The notes: a model not told the origin generated them from the sequence alone. Shown: positions 26,988-35,817, counted from the stretch's first letter. The stretch is DNA of 64,000 nt from Amycolatopsis sp. MtRt-6 (GCF_017308975.1 NZ_JADWPD010000005.1:19332-83331); one strand, 5' to 3'. Made by a program: numbers and translations.

Positions 26988-28376
26988 TCAGAGCCCGTAC
27001 GCCTCCAGCAGCCGCAGCCACACCTCGCTGATCGTCGGGAACGACGGCACCGCGTGCCACAGCCGGTCCAGCGGCACCTCGCCGACGATCGCGATCGTCG
27101 CCGAATGCAGCAGCTCCGAGACGTCCTGGCCGACGAACGTCACGCCCAGGAGCACGTTCCGCTCCGTGTCGACGACCATCCGGGCCTTGCCCGTGTAGCC
27201 GTCCGCGTGCAGGGACGAGCCCGCCACCGCGATGTCGATGTCGACGACGCGGTCCGCCGAGCCCGGCCGCGCGTCCGCCAGGCCGACCGCCGCGACCTCC
27301 GGGTCGGTGAACACCACCTGGGGCACCGCGTGGTGGTCGGCCGTCGCGGCGAAGCGGCTCCACGGCTCCGCCGACGAGAACGTCCCCGCCGCCAGCGCCG
27401 CCACCGTGTCGCCCGCCGCGCGGGCGCCGTACTTGCCCTGGTGGGTCAGCGGCGCCCGGCCGGTGACGTCACCGGCCGCGAACAGCCAGCCACCGTCCAC
27501 TGCGGACACGCGGCCGGTGTCGTCGGTCTCCAGCGGCTGCCCGGGCTGGATGCCGAAGCGCTCGAGCCCGGCGGTCGCGGGGCGGCGGCCGGTCGCCACC
27601 AGGAACTCGTCGACGACGATCGTCGAGCCGTCCTTCAGCGTCAACGTCGTCCCGGAGTCACCGGCGGCGACCGCGGACACGCCCGACTCCGTGTGCACCA
27701 CGACGCCGGCTTCGCGCAGCCCCGCCAGCACGAGGTCGCCGGCGAACGACGCGTTGCGCGGCAGCGGCCGCGGGCCGGTGATCACCAGGTGGACCTCCGA
27801 CCCGAGCGTGGCGAACGCCTGCGCCATCTCGACGCCGACCACGCCACCGCCGAGGACGCCGAGGCGCCCGGGCACCGACGACGCCGACGTCGCTTCCCGC
27901 GAACCCCACGGCCGGATCGTGTCGAGCCCGGGAATCGACGGCGTGCTCGGGACGCTGCCGGTGCAGACGATCACCGCGTGCCGCGCGGTCAGCACGCGGT
28001 CACCGCCGACCGTCACTTCCCGCTCGCCGGTGATCTCCCCGTGCCCGCGAACCGGTTCGATGCCGGCGCCGCGAGCCCAGTCGACCTGCCCCGAGTCGTC
28101 GCCCTTGCCGGTGAACCAGTCACGGCGCGCGAACACCGCCGCCGGGTCGATCCGGTCGCCGACCGGCACGCCGGGCACCCGCTTGGCGGCGGCGAGGAGG
28201 TTTCCCGGCCGCAGCAACGCCTTGCTCGGGACGCAGGCCCAGTAGGAGCACTCGCCGCCGAAGCGTTCGTGCTCGACGAGGGCGACCTTCAGGCCTCCGC
28301 GGGCCGCCCGTTCGGCGGCCACCTCCCCCACCGGACCCGCGCCGATCACCACTACGTCAAAAGTCTGTCCAGACAT
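26988..28376 (-). CDS. Lipoamide-dehydrogenase-like flavoprotein lacking the usual His
   Basis: A 462-residue FAD- and NAD(P)-binding protein of the pyridine nucleotide-disulfide reductase family. FAD loop VIGAGPVGEVAAERAARGG, redox pair Cys43/Cys48 in GGECSYWACVPSK, NAD(P) loop LGGGVVGVEMAQ and the second FAD motif LFAAGDVTG are all present. At the C terminus the family's catalytic His-x4-Glu (HPTLSE type) reads FPTISE, so the base is missing. It is thus unlikely to be the lipoamide dehydrogenase of the Pdh complex; a quinone or other small-molecule reductase is more likely. Its end nearly touches the convergent Ala/Pro-rich gene. Confidence 0.82.
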   Translation of the reverse strand: MSGQTFDVVVIGAGPVGEVAAERAARGGLKVALVEHERFGGECSYWACVPSKALLRPGNLLAAAKRVPGVPVGDRIDPAAVFARRDWFTGKGDDSGQVDWARGAGIEPVRGHGEITGEREVTVGGDRVLTARHAVIVCTGSVPSTPSIPGLDTIRPWGSREATSASSVPGRLGVLGGGVVGVEMAQAFATLGSEVHLVITGPRPLPRNASFAGDLVLAGLREAGVVVHTESGVSAVAAGDSGTTLTLKDGSTIVVDEFLVATGRRPATAGLERFGIQPGQPLETDDTGRVSAVDGGWLFAAGDVTGRAPLTHQGKYGARAAGDTVAALAAGTFSSAEPWSRFAATADHHAVPQVVFTDPEVAAVGLADARPGSADRVVDIDIAVAGSSLHADGYTGKARMVVDTERNVLLGVTFVGQDVSELLHSATIAIVGEVPLDRLWHAVPSFPTISEVWLRLLEAYGL

Positions 28377-28518
28377 GGCTTCAGGTCACACCACTACGCG
28401 GGATCACGCAAGCCAGCGGCTATTCTCCGTCAGGAAGTCGCAAGCTGTCGGCGGCACCGGGTGCCGTCGGGCCCGGTGCGCGCGAACACATCACACGTTC
28501 GAGCACGGGAGGTTTGTC

Positions 28519-28995
28519 GTGGCCAGGAACACGGCTGTGCAGGTGCTGGATGATCTGACCGGCGAGCCCGCGGCGGAGACCGTCGGCTTCGGCCTGGACG
28601 GCATCGACTACGACATCGACCTCTCCTTCGCCAACGCCGAGGCGTTGCGCGAGTTCCTCCAGCGGTACGCCGGCGCCGGCCGCCGCACCGGCGGCCGCAA
28701 GAACCGGCCGCGGATCGTGCCCGGCGCGAAGAAGACCCCGCCCGCCGCGAAGCCCAAGGCCGCGCCCGCCAAGGCCACCCCGGCCAAGGCCGCACCCGCC
28801 AAAGCCACCCCGGCCAAAGCCACCCAGGCGAAGGCGAAGGCGACCACCACGGTCAAGCCCGCGCCGGCGAAGCCGACCCGCGCGAAGGCCGAGCCCGCGA
28901 AGCCCGTTCGCGCCAAGCAGGCCGCGGAGCCGAAGGCCACCACCCGGGCGGTCGCGCGCAAGATCCCGACCGTCACGTTCTCGGCGGCCGAGTAA
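28519..28995 (+). CDS. Lsr2-like protein with histone-H1-like tail
   Basis: A 158-residue nucleoid protein candidate. GTG 28519 follows GGGAGG. Residues 1-52 match the Lsr2 dimerisation domain (VQVLDDLTGEPAAETVGFGL, then DYDIDLSFANAEALREFL). In place of the usual Lsr2 C-terminal helix pair with the RGR AT-hook, residues 60-150 are a Lys/Ala/Pro tail with KATPAK/KAAPAK repeats like eukaryotic H1 and bacterial H1-like proteins. It should bind DNA through the tail in a less sequence-specific way. Whether a standard Lsr2 is also present lies outside this window. Confidence 0.85.
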   Translation: MARNTAVQVLDDLTGEPAAETVGFGLDGIDYDIDLSFANAEALREFLQRYAGAGRRTGGRKNRPRIVPGAKKTPPAAKPKAAPAKATPAKAAPAKATPAKATQAKAKATTTVKPAPAKPTRAKAEPAKPVRAKQAAEPKATTRAVARKIPTVTFSAAE

Positions 28996-29011
28996 GTCCA
29001 CAGTAGACGGT

Positions 29012-29743
29012 TCAGGCCGCGCGCTGGGCGCCGTCGGCGTGCCAGGACGGGTAGCGGTAGCGGGTGTGCAGCAACGCCCGCTGCCGCGCCAGCTCGGCCG
29101 CCGACGGCGGGCGGGGCACGAGCGTCCCGAGCAGCTGTGACGCCGCCGCCCGGACCGCCGCCTCGACGGCCGGGAACCCGGGTCGCAGGCCGTGCTCGGC
29201 CAGCGACGCCACCGGGCTGCGGTGCGAGTCGAGCGGCCGCGGGTCCGGCGGCGCGCTGGTCAGGTAGCGGCCGACGAGCCCCGCCGACGTCTCGACCAGC
29301 AGCGTCGAGTGGGCCAGCAGAACGGACTTGGTGCGGAACACGGCGAACCCGCACAGCTTCGCGTCGCCGACGAACAGCCCGCGGTCGCCGATCCGCGGCA
29401 CCAGCCCGAGCTGGTCCACGGCGGCGCTCATCACCTGGCCGAGTGCTTCCAGCGGCCGGTCGGCCGGGCCGGGCAGGACCAGGGTGACGTTCAGGTTGCC
29501 GGGGTCGTGGAACACCGTGCCGCCGCCGCTGGCCCGCCGCAGCACCGGGACGCCGTCGCGCTCACATTCCAGAACGCGCACTTCGCGGGCGATCCGCTGC
29601 CCGCGCCCGACCACGACGCAGACCGGGTTGCGCCAGAGCCACAGCACCGGTGACTCGGGCGCAACCCGGAGGAGCGCTTCGTCGAAAGCGAGATTCTCGG
29701 CCGGATCCGTGAACGCCGCACGAACATCCGACCCGGTCGTCAT
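29012..29743 (-). CDS. lplA: Lipoate-protein ligase A family protein
   Basis: A 243-residue enzyme of the BPL/LplA/LipB fold that attaches lipoate or transfers octanoate to lipoyl domains. The motifs RRASGGGTVFHDPGNLN and GDAKLCGFAVFR with the catalytic lysine are clear. Its ATG overlaps the stop of pntB by 4 bases (ATGA), so it is the last gene of the transhydrogenase operon. Lipoyl domains of the pyruvate dehydrogenase E2 are the likely target. The length suits a single-domain ligase without the accessory C-terminal domain. Confidence 0.85.
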   Translation of the reverse strand: MTTGSDVRAAFTDPAENLAFDEALLRVAPESPVLWLWRNPVCVVVGRGQRIAREVRVLECERDGVPVLRRASGGGTVFHDPGNLNVTLVLPGPADRPLEALGQVMSAAVDQLGLVPRIGDRGLFVGDAKLCGFAVFRTKSVLLAHSTLLVETSAGLVGRYLTSAPPDPRPLDSHRSPVASLAEHGLRPGFPAVEAAVRAAASQLLGTLVPRPPSAAELARQRALLHTRYRYPSWHADGAQRAA

Positions 29744-31128
29744 AGCGCCTTGAGTTCCTCCACGATCTCGCCCACCGACGACTTGGCGTCCCCGAAGAGC
29801 ATGCTGGTCTTCGGATCGTAGAACAGGTCGTTGTCGATGCCGGCGAACCCGGAGCTCATCCCGCGTTTCAAGACGATCACGGACCGGCTCTCGTTGACCT
29901 TGAGGATCGGCATCCCGTAGATCGGCGAGCTCGGGTCGGTCTGCGCCGCCGGGTTCGTGACGTCGTTCGCGCCGATCACCAGCGCGACGTCGGTCTGGGC
30001 GAACTCGGAGTTGATCTCGTCCATCTCCTTGAGCTGCTCGTACGGCACGTCGGCCTCGGCGAGCAGCACGTTCATGTGCCCCGGCATCCGGCCGGCCACC
30101 GGGTGGATCGCGTAGGCGACCGTGATGCCCTTCTTTTCCAGCAGCTTTGCCATCTCGCGGACGGTGTGCTGCGCCTGCGCCACGGCCATGCCGTACCCCG
30201 GCACGACGACGACCTTGCTCGCGTAGGCCATCTGGATCGCGGTGTCGGCCGCGCTCGTCGACCGCACCGGCCGGGCTTCCTTCTCACCACCGCCGGCCGC
30301 GACCGCCGGCCCGCCGCCGAAGCCGCCCGCGACGATCGCCGGGATGGACCGGTTCATCGCCTTGGCCATGAGGTTGGTCAGGATCGAGCCGGACGCGCCG
30401 ACGATCATGCCGGCCACGATGAGCGCGGTGTTGTCCAGCGCCAGGCCCATCGCCGCGGCCGAAAGCCCGGTGAAGGCGTTGAGCAGCGAGATCACGACCG
30501 GCATGTCCGCGCCGCCGATCGGCAGCACCACGGTGAGGCCGAGGACGCCGGACGCGACGAGCAGCCCGACGATCAGCAGCCACGAGTCACCGCCGGCGAT
30601 GATCACCACCGCGCAGGCCACCGCGATCAGCAGGAGCAGCGCGTTGACCGGCTGCTGGAGCTTGCCCAGCGTGATCGGGCGGCCGCTGATCAGCTCCTGC
30701 AGCTTGCCGAAGGCGACGTTCGAGCCCCAGAAGGAGATCGACCCGATGATCGCGGCGAACAGCGACGCGATCGCGATGTACGCCGGTTCGTGCGCGTAGC
30801 CGCCGGTGGAGTTGAACTCGACCCACGCGATGAGCGCGACCGCGCCGCCGCCGACGCCGTTGAACAAGGCCACCATCTGCGGCATCGCGGTCATCTTGAC
30901 CTGGCGCGCCGACGGGACGCCGACGACCACGCCGATCCCGACGCCGAGGGCGATCAGCACCCAGTTGCCCATCCCGGGGGTGAGCAGCGTGGCGATCACG
31001 GCGATGCCCATGCCGGCCGCGGCGATCCAGTTGCCGCGGACGGCGGTGCGCGGGCCGGTGAGGCCCATCAAGCCGTAGATGAAGAGGGCGAACGCGATGA
31101 TGTAGAGGATCGCGATGAAGTCGGTCAC
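29740..31128 (-). CDS. pntB: NAD(P) transhydrogenase subunit beta
   Basis: A 462-residue membrane protein with eight to nine helices and a C-terminal NADP(H)-binding domain (VVVPGYGMAVAQAQHTVREM and the VIGANDVTNPAAQ block). With the two alpha subunits it couples proton entry to hydride transfer from NADH to NADP+, supplying NADPH for fatty acid synthesis. The start overlaps the upstream gene by 4 bases. Confidence 0.95.
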   Translation of the reverse strand: MTDFIAILYIIAFALFIYGLMGLTGPRTAVRGNWIAAAGMGIAVIATLLTPGMGNWVLIALGVGIGVVVGVPSARQVKMTAMPQMVALFNGVGGGAVALIAWVEFNSTGGYAHEPAYIAIASLFAAIIGSISFWGSNVAFGKLQELISGRPITLGKLQQPVNALLLLIAVACAVVIIAGGDSWLLIVGLLVASGVLGLTVVLPIGGADMPVVISLLNAFTGLSAAAMGLALDNTALIVAGMIVGASGSILTNLMAKAMNRSIPAIVAGGFGGGPAVAAGGGEKEARPVRSTSAADTAIQMAYASKVVVVPGYGMAVAQAQHTVREMAKLLEKKGITVAYAIHPVAGRMPGHMNVLLAEADVPYEQLKEMDEINSEFAQTDVALVIGANDVTNPAAQTDPSSPIYGMPILKVNESRSVIVLKRGMSSGFAGIDNDLFYDPKTSMLFGDAKSSVGEIVEELKAL

Positions 31129-31439
31129 TTCGTCTCCTCCTCATCGGCCGGGGCGGGCTTCTTGGCCTTGAACATCGACAGCATCCGGTCGGTGACGAGG
31201 AACCCGCCGACGACGTTGATGGTGCCGAAGGCGATCGCGATCACCAGCAGGATCTTGTTGAACACGCCGTCGACACCGAGGCCGAGCACGACCAGCCCGC
31301 CCAGCAGCACGATGCCGTGGATGGCGTTGGTGCCCGACATCAGCGGGGTGTGCAGGGTGTTGGGCACCTTCGAGATGACAGCGAAGCCGACGAACCCGGC
31401 GAGCACGAGCACCGCGAGGTTCTGCACCAATGGGCTCAC
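31125..31439 (-). CDS. pntAB: NAD(P) transhydrogenase subunit alpha, membrane part
   Basis: A 104-residue protein with three to four membrane helices, equal to the C-terminal membrane part of E. coli PntA (GFAVISKVPNTLHTPLMSGT and AIHGIVLLGG are typical). GTG 31439 overlaps pntAA and its stop overlaps pntB, each by 4 bases. The split alpha subunit is the arrangement known from mycobacteria and Rhodospirillum. Confidence 0.93.
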   Translation of the reverse strand: MSPLVQNLAVLVLAGFVGFAVISKVPNTLHTPLMSGTNAIHGIVLLGGLVVLGLGVDGVFNKILLVIAIAFGTINVVGGFLVTDRMLSMFKAKKPAPADEEETK

Positions 31440-32548
31440 GACGCGCTCCCTTCGCGCCCGGCCACGCAGGCACCGGCGACGATCTCGTCTTCGAAGTTCA
31501 GCTCCAGCGCGCCTTCCTTCGTCACGAGCAGCTCCAGCAGCTCGACGACGTTGCGCGCGTAGAGCTCGCTGGCGTGCGAAGGCATTTCGGCGGGCAGGTT
31601 GAGCGGGGACGAAATGGTGACGTCGTGCTCCACGACGTCCTCACCCGGCTTGGTCAGCTCGCAGTTGCCGCCGGTCTCGCCGGCGAGGTCGATCACGACC
31701 GACCCGGCGGGCATGCCCTTGACGGCGTCCGCGGTGACCAGCGTCGGCGCCTTGCGGCCCGGGACCAGCGCGGTGGTGATCACGACGTCGAACTTCGTGA
31801 TGGCTTCGGTGAGCCGCCGCTGCTGTTCCTCGCGCTCCTCCGGCGTCAGCTCGCGGGCGTACCCGCCTTCGCCGACCGCTTCGATGCCGAGGTCGAGGAA
31901 CTGCGCGCCGAGCGACTTGACCTGCTCGGCGACCTCGGGCCGCACGTCGTAACCCGTGGTCTGGGCGCCGAGCCGTTTCGCCGTGGCCAGTGCCTGCAGA
32001 CCGGCGACGCCGGCGCCGAGCACGAGCACCTTGGCCGGTGGGACGGTGCCCGCCGCGGTGGTGAGCATCGGGAAGAACCGCGGGAGTTTCTGCGCGGCGA
32101 GCAGGACCGCGCGGTAACCGCCGATGCTGGCCTGTGACGACAGCGCGTCCATCGCCTGCGCCCGGGAAATCCGCGGGACCGCCTCCATCGCGAAGGCGCG
32201 CACCCCCGCTTCTTCGAGCTTCGCGAGCCCGTCCGGGTTGCCGCGCGGATCGAGGAAACCGACGAGCACGGCGCCCCGGCTCAGTTTCGCGACTTCCGCG
32301 GGCGATGGCGGGTTGACCTTCACGACGATCGGCGCGCCCCAGGCGTCGCCGAGTTCGGCACCGGCTTGGGTGTACGCGTCGTCACTCAGGTGCGCCCCGG
32401 ACCCGGCACCCGGCTCGACGACGACGCGCAGCCCGCGCTGCGCGAGCCGCCCGACGAGCTTGGGCACCACGGCCACCCGCCGCTCCCCGGGGCGTGATTC
32501 GGCCACCACACCCACGGTGAGCTGCTGACTCTGTTCGCTGTCCGTCAC
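31436..32548 (-). CDS. pntAA: NAD(P) transhydrogenase subunit alpha, NAD-binding part
   Basis: A 370-residue cytosolic protein that binds NAD(H) (domain I of transhydrogenase), related to alanine dehydrogenase. Seen are the N-terminal VAESRPGERRVAVVP, the Rossmann loop VLVLGAGVAGLQALATAKRLGA (read in two overlapping halves), and GYDVRPEVAEQVKSLGAQF. GTG 32548 follows GAGGT. First gene of a four-gene operon pntAA-pntAB-pntB-lplA with 4-base overlaps throughout. Confidence 0.94.
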   Translation of the reverse strand: MTDSEQSQQLTVGVVAESRPGERRVAVVPKLVGRLAQRGLRVVVEPGAGSGAHLSDDAYTQAGAELGDAWGAPIVVKVNPPSPAEVAKLSRGAVLVGFLDPRGNPDGLAKLEEAGVRAFAMEAVPRISRAQAMDALSSQASIGGYRAVLLAAQKLPRFFPMLTTAAGTVPPAKVLVLGAGVAGLQALATAKRLGAQTTGYDVRPEVAEQVKSLGAQFLDLGIEAVGEGGYARELTPEEREEQQRRLTEAITKFDVVITTALVPGRKAPTLVTADAVKGMPAGSVVIDLAGETGGNCELTKPGEDVVEHDVTISSPLNLPAEMPSHASELYARNVVELLELLVTKEGALELNFEDEIVAGACVAGREGSAS

Positions 32549-32671
32549 ACGACCTCCTCATCGGCGAGGCACGATCCGAGGGTTGTACCACGTCGGACCG
32601 ACAGTCCCCAGTGACGTGAGTCGCAAGTCTCCGGGTTGTGCCGGGAAATACGAGTGCCGCCCGGGAAACGT

Positions 32672-33331
32672 TCAGCTGGTTTTCCAGTGCGGGACGCCCA
32701 GCAGGACGAGGCGCAGCCGTTTTTCCGCCGTTCCGGTGATTTTCGCGTCGTCACCTGGGCGGGCTTCGAGCAGTTCGACAATGGTCGTCAGCATTGCGGA
32801 AACGATCAAGTCGGCCAGCATGTGCAGGTCTTCGGTGCTCCACTCGCGCAGCGTCGGAAAGCGGGCGAGGTCGATCGCGAGGTCGCCGGAGAACAGCCGC
32901 AGTTCGGCGGCGATCGCCTGGGCGAGCGAGCCGCCGGCGTACCGCTCGCGGGTCAGGAACCGGAAATGGTCCTCGTTCGCCCGGACGAACCGGTGCAGCG
33001 TCGTCACCGACGCGCTGATCATCCCCTGGTAGGTGGCCGGATCGGTGCGGGCGGAGCGGATCATCCCGCGCAGCGTGCGCGTCGCCTCTTCGACGAGCGC
33101 GACACCGAGGTCGTCCATCGAGGCGAAGTGCCGGTAGAAGGCCGTCGGGACGATGCCGGCGCCTTTCGCGACCTCGCGCAGCGACAGCGTGGCGAACGGG
33201 CGGTCGGCCAGCAGCTCGAGGGCGGTGTCCAGCAGCGCCTGGCGGGTGCGCATTTTGCGTTCTTGGCGGCTCACCGGCGTCAGGGGTTCGGACACAGGGT
33301 CCAGCGTACGGCTGTCCACCGCGTTGCTCAC
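32672..33331 (-). CDS. TetR-family regulator of the desaturase operon
   Basis: A 219-residue regulator with an N-terminal helix-turn-helix (RPFATLSLREVAKGAGIVP region) and a C-terminal domain like the DesT/FabR group. The GTG at 33331 is preferred because AAGGA lies 7 bases upstream. It diverges from the ferredoxin reductase/desaturase genes across 93 bases that contain AGTG/CACT palindromes. By analogy with DesT of Pseudomonas it may sense acyl-CoA saturation; this is inference from context. Confidence 0.85.
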   Translation of the reverse strand: MSNAVDSRTLDPVSEPLTPVSRQERKMRTRQALLDTALELLADRPFATLSLREVAKGAGIVPTAFYRHFASMDDLGVALVEEATRTLRGMIRSARTDPATYQGMISASVTTLHRFVRANEDHFRFLTRERYAGGSLAQAIAAELRLFSGDLAIDLARFPTLREWSTEDLHMLADLIVSAMLTTIVELLEARPGDDAKITGTAEKRLRLVLLGVPHWKTS

Positions 33332-33374
33332 GTCACATCCTTCGCGTCTCGCGTTGACAGGGCGTCCACTCCTG

Positions 33375-33408
33375 CAGTGCACTGTTGAGTGTACAGTCGT
33401 TCACTGTA
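33375..33408. promoter_or_regulatory. AGTG/CACT operator cluster before desaturase operon
   Basis: Two inverted repeats lie side by side: CAGTGCACTG (33375-33384) and AGTGTAC-N4-GTTCACT (33388-33405), the second with one mismatch; ACAGT-N5-ACTGT (33393-33407) overlaps it. TACAGT (33392-33397) within it could be a -10 box, so repressor binding would block the promoter. Confidence 0.6.
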
Positions 33409-33424
33409 ATCGAGGAGGAACCCG

Positions 33425-34483
33425 ATGACGGCGCTCATCCCCCGGCGGGTGCGCGGCCTCGCCTCGCTGGCCGAGGCGCTGCTGACGCCGCACGGGATGG
33501 ACCGGTACCTGGAGCTCGTCGACCCGATGCTGGTCCGCCGCGAGATCCGCGGGCTGGTCACGGCGGTGCGCAAGCAGACGCCGGACAGCGTCACCCTCAC
33601 CGTGCGGCCCAGCCGCGCGTGGCCCGGCTTCACCGCCGGCCAGTACGTCCGGATGCAGGTGGAGATCGACGGCGTCCGGCGCACGCGCTGCTATTCGCCG
33701 TGCGGTTCGCAGTACGACGACGAACTGGAGTTCACCGTCAAGGAGCAGGGCCTGGTCTCCGGGCACCTGAACCGTTCGATCGGCGTCGGCTCGGTCGTCA
33801 ATCTGTCCACTCCGGACGGCGGGTTCACGCTGCCCGCCGAGCGGCCGGACCGGGTGCTGCTGATCAGCGGCGGCAGCGGCATCACGCCGGTGCTCGCGAT
33901 GGCGCGCACCCTGGTCGCGGAGGGCCACCCGGGCGAGATCGCGTTCCTGCACTACTCCAACGGCCCGGCCGACGCGCTCTACCGCACCGAACTGGCCGAG
34001 CTCGCCGCCCGGCACCCCGGGCTGCGAGTGGCACACGCCTACACCCACTCGACGGGCGGCGACCTGAACGGGTTCTTCTCGGTCGAGCACGTCGAGCCGC
34101 GGTTCCGCGACGCGGAGACGTTCGTCTGCGGCCCGAAACCGCTCATGGACGCCGTCCGCGCGGAGTTGGGTGAACGCGTGCACACCGAAGAGTTCACGCC
34201 GCCGGCGCTGACCTTCGACACGGCGGACGCGGAAGGCCGGGTGCGGTTCCGCCGCAGCGGCCGGGAGTGCGCCAACTCGGGGAAGCCGTTGCTGGAGCAG
34301 GCCGAGGAAGCCGGGCTGTCGCCGGAGCACGGCTGCCGGATGGGCATCTGCTTCTCCTGCACCCAGCTGAAGACCGCCGGGCGCGTCCGCAACGCGCGCA
34401 CCGGCGAGGTTTCCGGCGAGGAAGACGAAGAAATCCAGCTCTGCATCTCCGTCCCGGTCGGGGACGTCGAGATCGACGCTTAG
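33425..34483 (+). CDS. Ferredoxin reductase with 2Fe-2S domain (desaturase partner)
   Basis: A 352-residue electron-transfer protein: an FAD domain (GQYVRMQVEI, RCYSPCGS), an NADPH domain (LLISGGSGITPVLAMARTL, FVCGPKPLMD) and a C-terminal plant-type 2Fe-2S domain with cysteines in HGCRMGICFSC and a distal IQLCIS. In M. tuberculosis the relative Rv3230c passes electrons to the stearoyl desaturase DesA3, and here the desaturase gene follows 11 bases downstream. The ATG has a GAGGAGGAA site. Confidence 0.9.
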   Translation: MTALIPRRVRGLASLAEALLTPHGMDRYLELVDPMLVRREIRGLVTAVRKQTPDSVTLTVRPSRAWPGFTAGQYVRMQVEIDGVRRTRCYSPCGSQYDDELEFTVKEQGLVSGHLNRSIGVGSVVNLSTPDGGFTLPAERPDRVLLISGGSGITPVLAMARTLVAEGHPGEIAFLHYSNGPADALYRTELAELAARHPGLRVAHAYTHSTGGDLNGFFSVEHVEPRFRDAETFVCGPKPLMDAVRAELGERVHTEEFTPPALTFDTADAEGRVRFRRSGRECANSGKPLLEQAEEAGLSPEHGCRMGICFSCTQLKTAGRVRNARTGEVSGEEDEEIQLCISVPVGDVEIDA

Positions 34484-34494
34484 AGGAGACTGCC

Positions 34495-35601
34495 ATGACC
34501 GGTCTGCAGGACCGCCTGACCCCGGAACAGGTCGAGGAGTTCGGCCGCGAGCTCGACGCGCTGCGGCAGCGCATCGTCGACGACCTGGGCCAGGAAGACG
34601 TCGACTACATCCACCGGATCATCAGGACCCAGCGCGGCCTGGAGGTCGCCGGGCGGGCGTTGCTGTTCGCCGGGTTCTTCCCGCCGGCGTGGCTCGCCGG
34701 CGTCGGCGCGCTGTCGCTGGCCAAGATCCTGGACAACATGGAGATCGGCCACAACGTCATGCACGGCCAGTACGACTGGACGCGCGACCCGGCGCTGAGC
34801 TCGCAGCGGTTCGAGTGGGACACGGTGGCGCCGGCGGAGAACTGGCGGCACTCGCACAACTACATCCACCACACGTACACGAACATCGTCGACAAGGACC
34901 GCGACGTCGGCTACGGGATCCTGCGGATGGACACCGCCCAGAAGTGGCACCCGTACTACCTGGGCAACCCGGTGTACGCGACGCTGCTGGCGATCTTCTT
35001 CCAGTGGGGCGTGATGCTGCACGACCTCGAGGTCGAAAACGTCGTCAAGGGCTCGCGTTCGTGGACAGACAACGTGCCGGTGCTGCGGCGCATCGTGCGG
35101 AAGGCGTCGCGGCAGATCGGCAAGGACTACGTCCTGTTCCCGCTCCTGACCGGTCCGCTGGCCCCGCTGACGTTCCTCGGCAACGCGACGGCGAACCTGA
35201 CCCGCAACCTGTGGGCGTTCGCGATCATCTTCTGCGGCCACTTCCCGGCGGACGTCGAAAGTTTCACCGAAGAGGAAACCGCTTCGGAATCGCGGGGCCA
35301 GTGGTACCTGCGCCAGATCCTGGGTTCGGCGAACATCACGGGCGGCCCGCTGTTCCACATCCTGAGCGGCAACCTGTCACACCAGATCGAGCACCACCTG
35401 TTCCCGGACATCCCGGCGCGTCGGTACCCGCAGATCGCCGGCGAGGTGCGCGAGATCTGCGAGAAGTACGGGCTGCCGTACCACACGGGCCCGCTGCGCA
35501 AGCAGCTCTGGTCGGTGGCGAAGAAGATCGTGAAGCTGGCCCTGCCCGCCCCGCAGTCCCCGGCTACCGTGGAACCCGACCGGCAGCTCCGAGCGGCGTG
35601 A
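34495..35601 (+). CDS. Membrane fatty acid desaturase, DesA3-like
   Basis: A 368-residue di-iron membrane desaturase that introduces a double bond into long-chain acyl-CoA, probably at carbon 9. The three histidine boxes are present: HNVMH (residues 86-90), HSHNYIHH (from residue 119) and HQIEHH (296-301). ATG 34495 follows GAGGAGAC. It forms an operon with the reductase upstream and perhaps with the small gene 7 bases downstream, under the divergent TetR regulator. Confidence 0.92.
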   Translation: MTGLQDRLTPEQVEEFGRELDALRQRIVDDLGQEDVDYIHRIIRTQRGLEVAGRALLFAGFFPPAWLAGVGALSLAKILDNMEIGHNVMHGQYDWTRDPALSSQRFEWDTVAPAENWRHSHNYIHHTYTNIVDKDRDVGYGILRMDTAQKWHPYYLGNPVYATLLAIFFQWGVMLHDLEVENVVKGSRSWTDNVPVLRRIVRKASRQIGKDYVLFPLLTGPLAPLTFLGNATANLTRNLWAFAIIFCGHFPADVESFTEEETASESRGQWYLRQILGSANITGGPLFHILSGNLSHQIEHHLFPDIPARRYPQIAGEVREICEKYGLPYHTGPLRKQLWSVAKKIVKLALPAPQSPATVEPDRQLRAA

Positions 35602-35608
35602 GGGTGAC

Positions 35609-35809
35609 ATGGTGGGTCAGTTCGAACGAGAGAAGGACACCCTGCAGGTGATCACCGAATCAGCGGCAACGCACGTCGGCAACATCGCTTCGATCATCAC
35701 GGGCGCGATCCGCGACATCGCCCGCGAGACGGGTGACTGGCTCACCGACGTGATCGAGATGCGCGAGGCGGCGCAGCGGGCGCGGGAGGACGACCCGGAC
35801 ACGCCCTGA
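35609..35809 (+). CDS. Small hypothetical protein
   Basis: A 66-residue, mostly helical and amphipathic protein with charged ends. It starts 7 bases after the desaturase stop and reads in the same direction, so it is probably co-transcribed. The helix ATHVGNIASIITGAIRDIA could associate with membranes. Small proteins of this look often follow such genes in actinomycetes, but I know of no function. Confidence 0.65.
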   Translation: MVGQFEREKDTLQVITESAATHVGNIASIITGAIRDIARETGDWLTDVIEMREAAQRAREDDPDTP

Positions 35810-35817
35810 ACCCGAGT

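Noticed and set aside
26988-28376. Lipoamide dehydrogenase of the pyruvate dehydrogenase complex
   Set aside because: The catalytic His is missing, so it is unlikely to be the E3 subunit despite lplA and aceE in the window.
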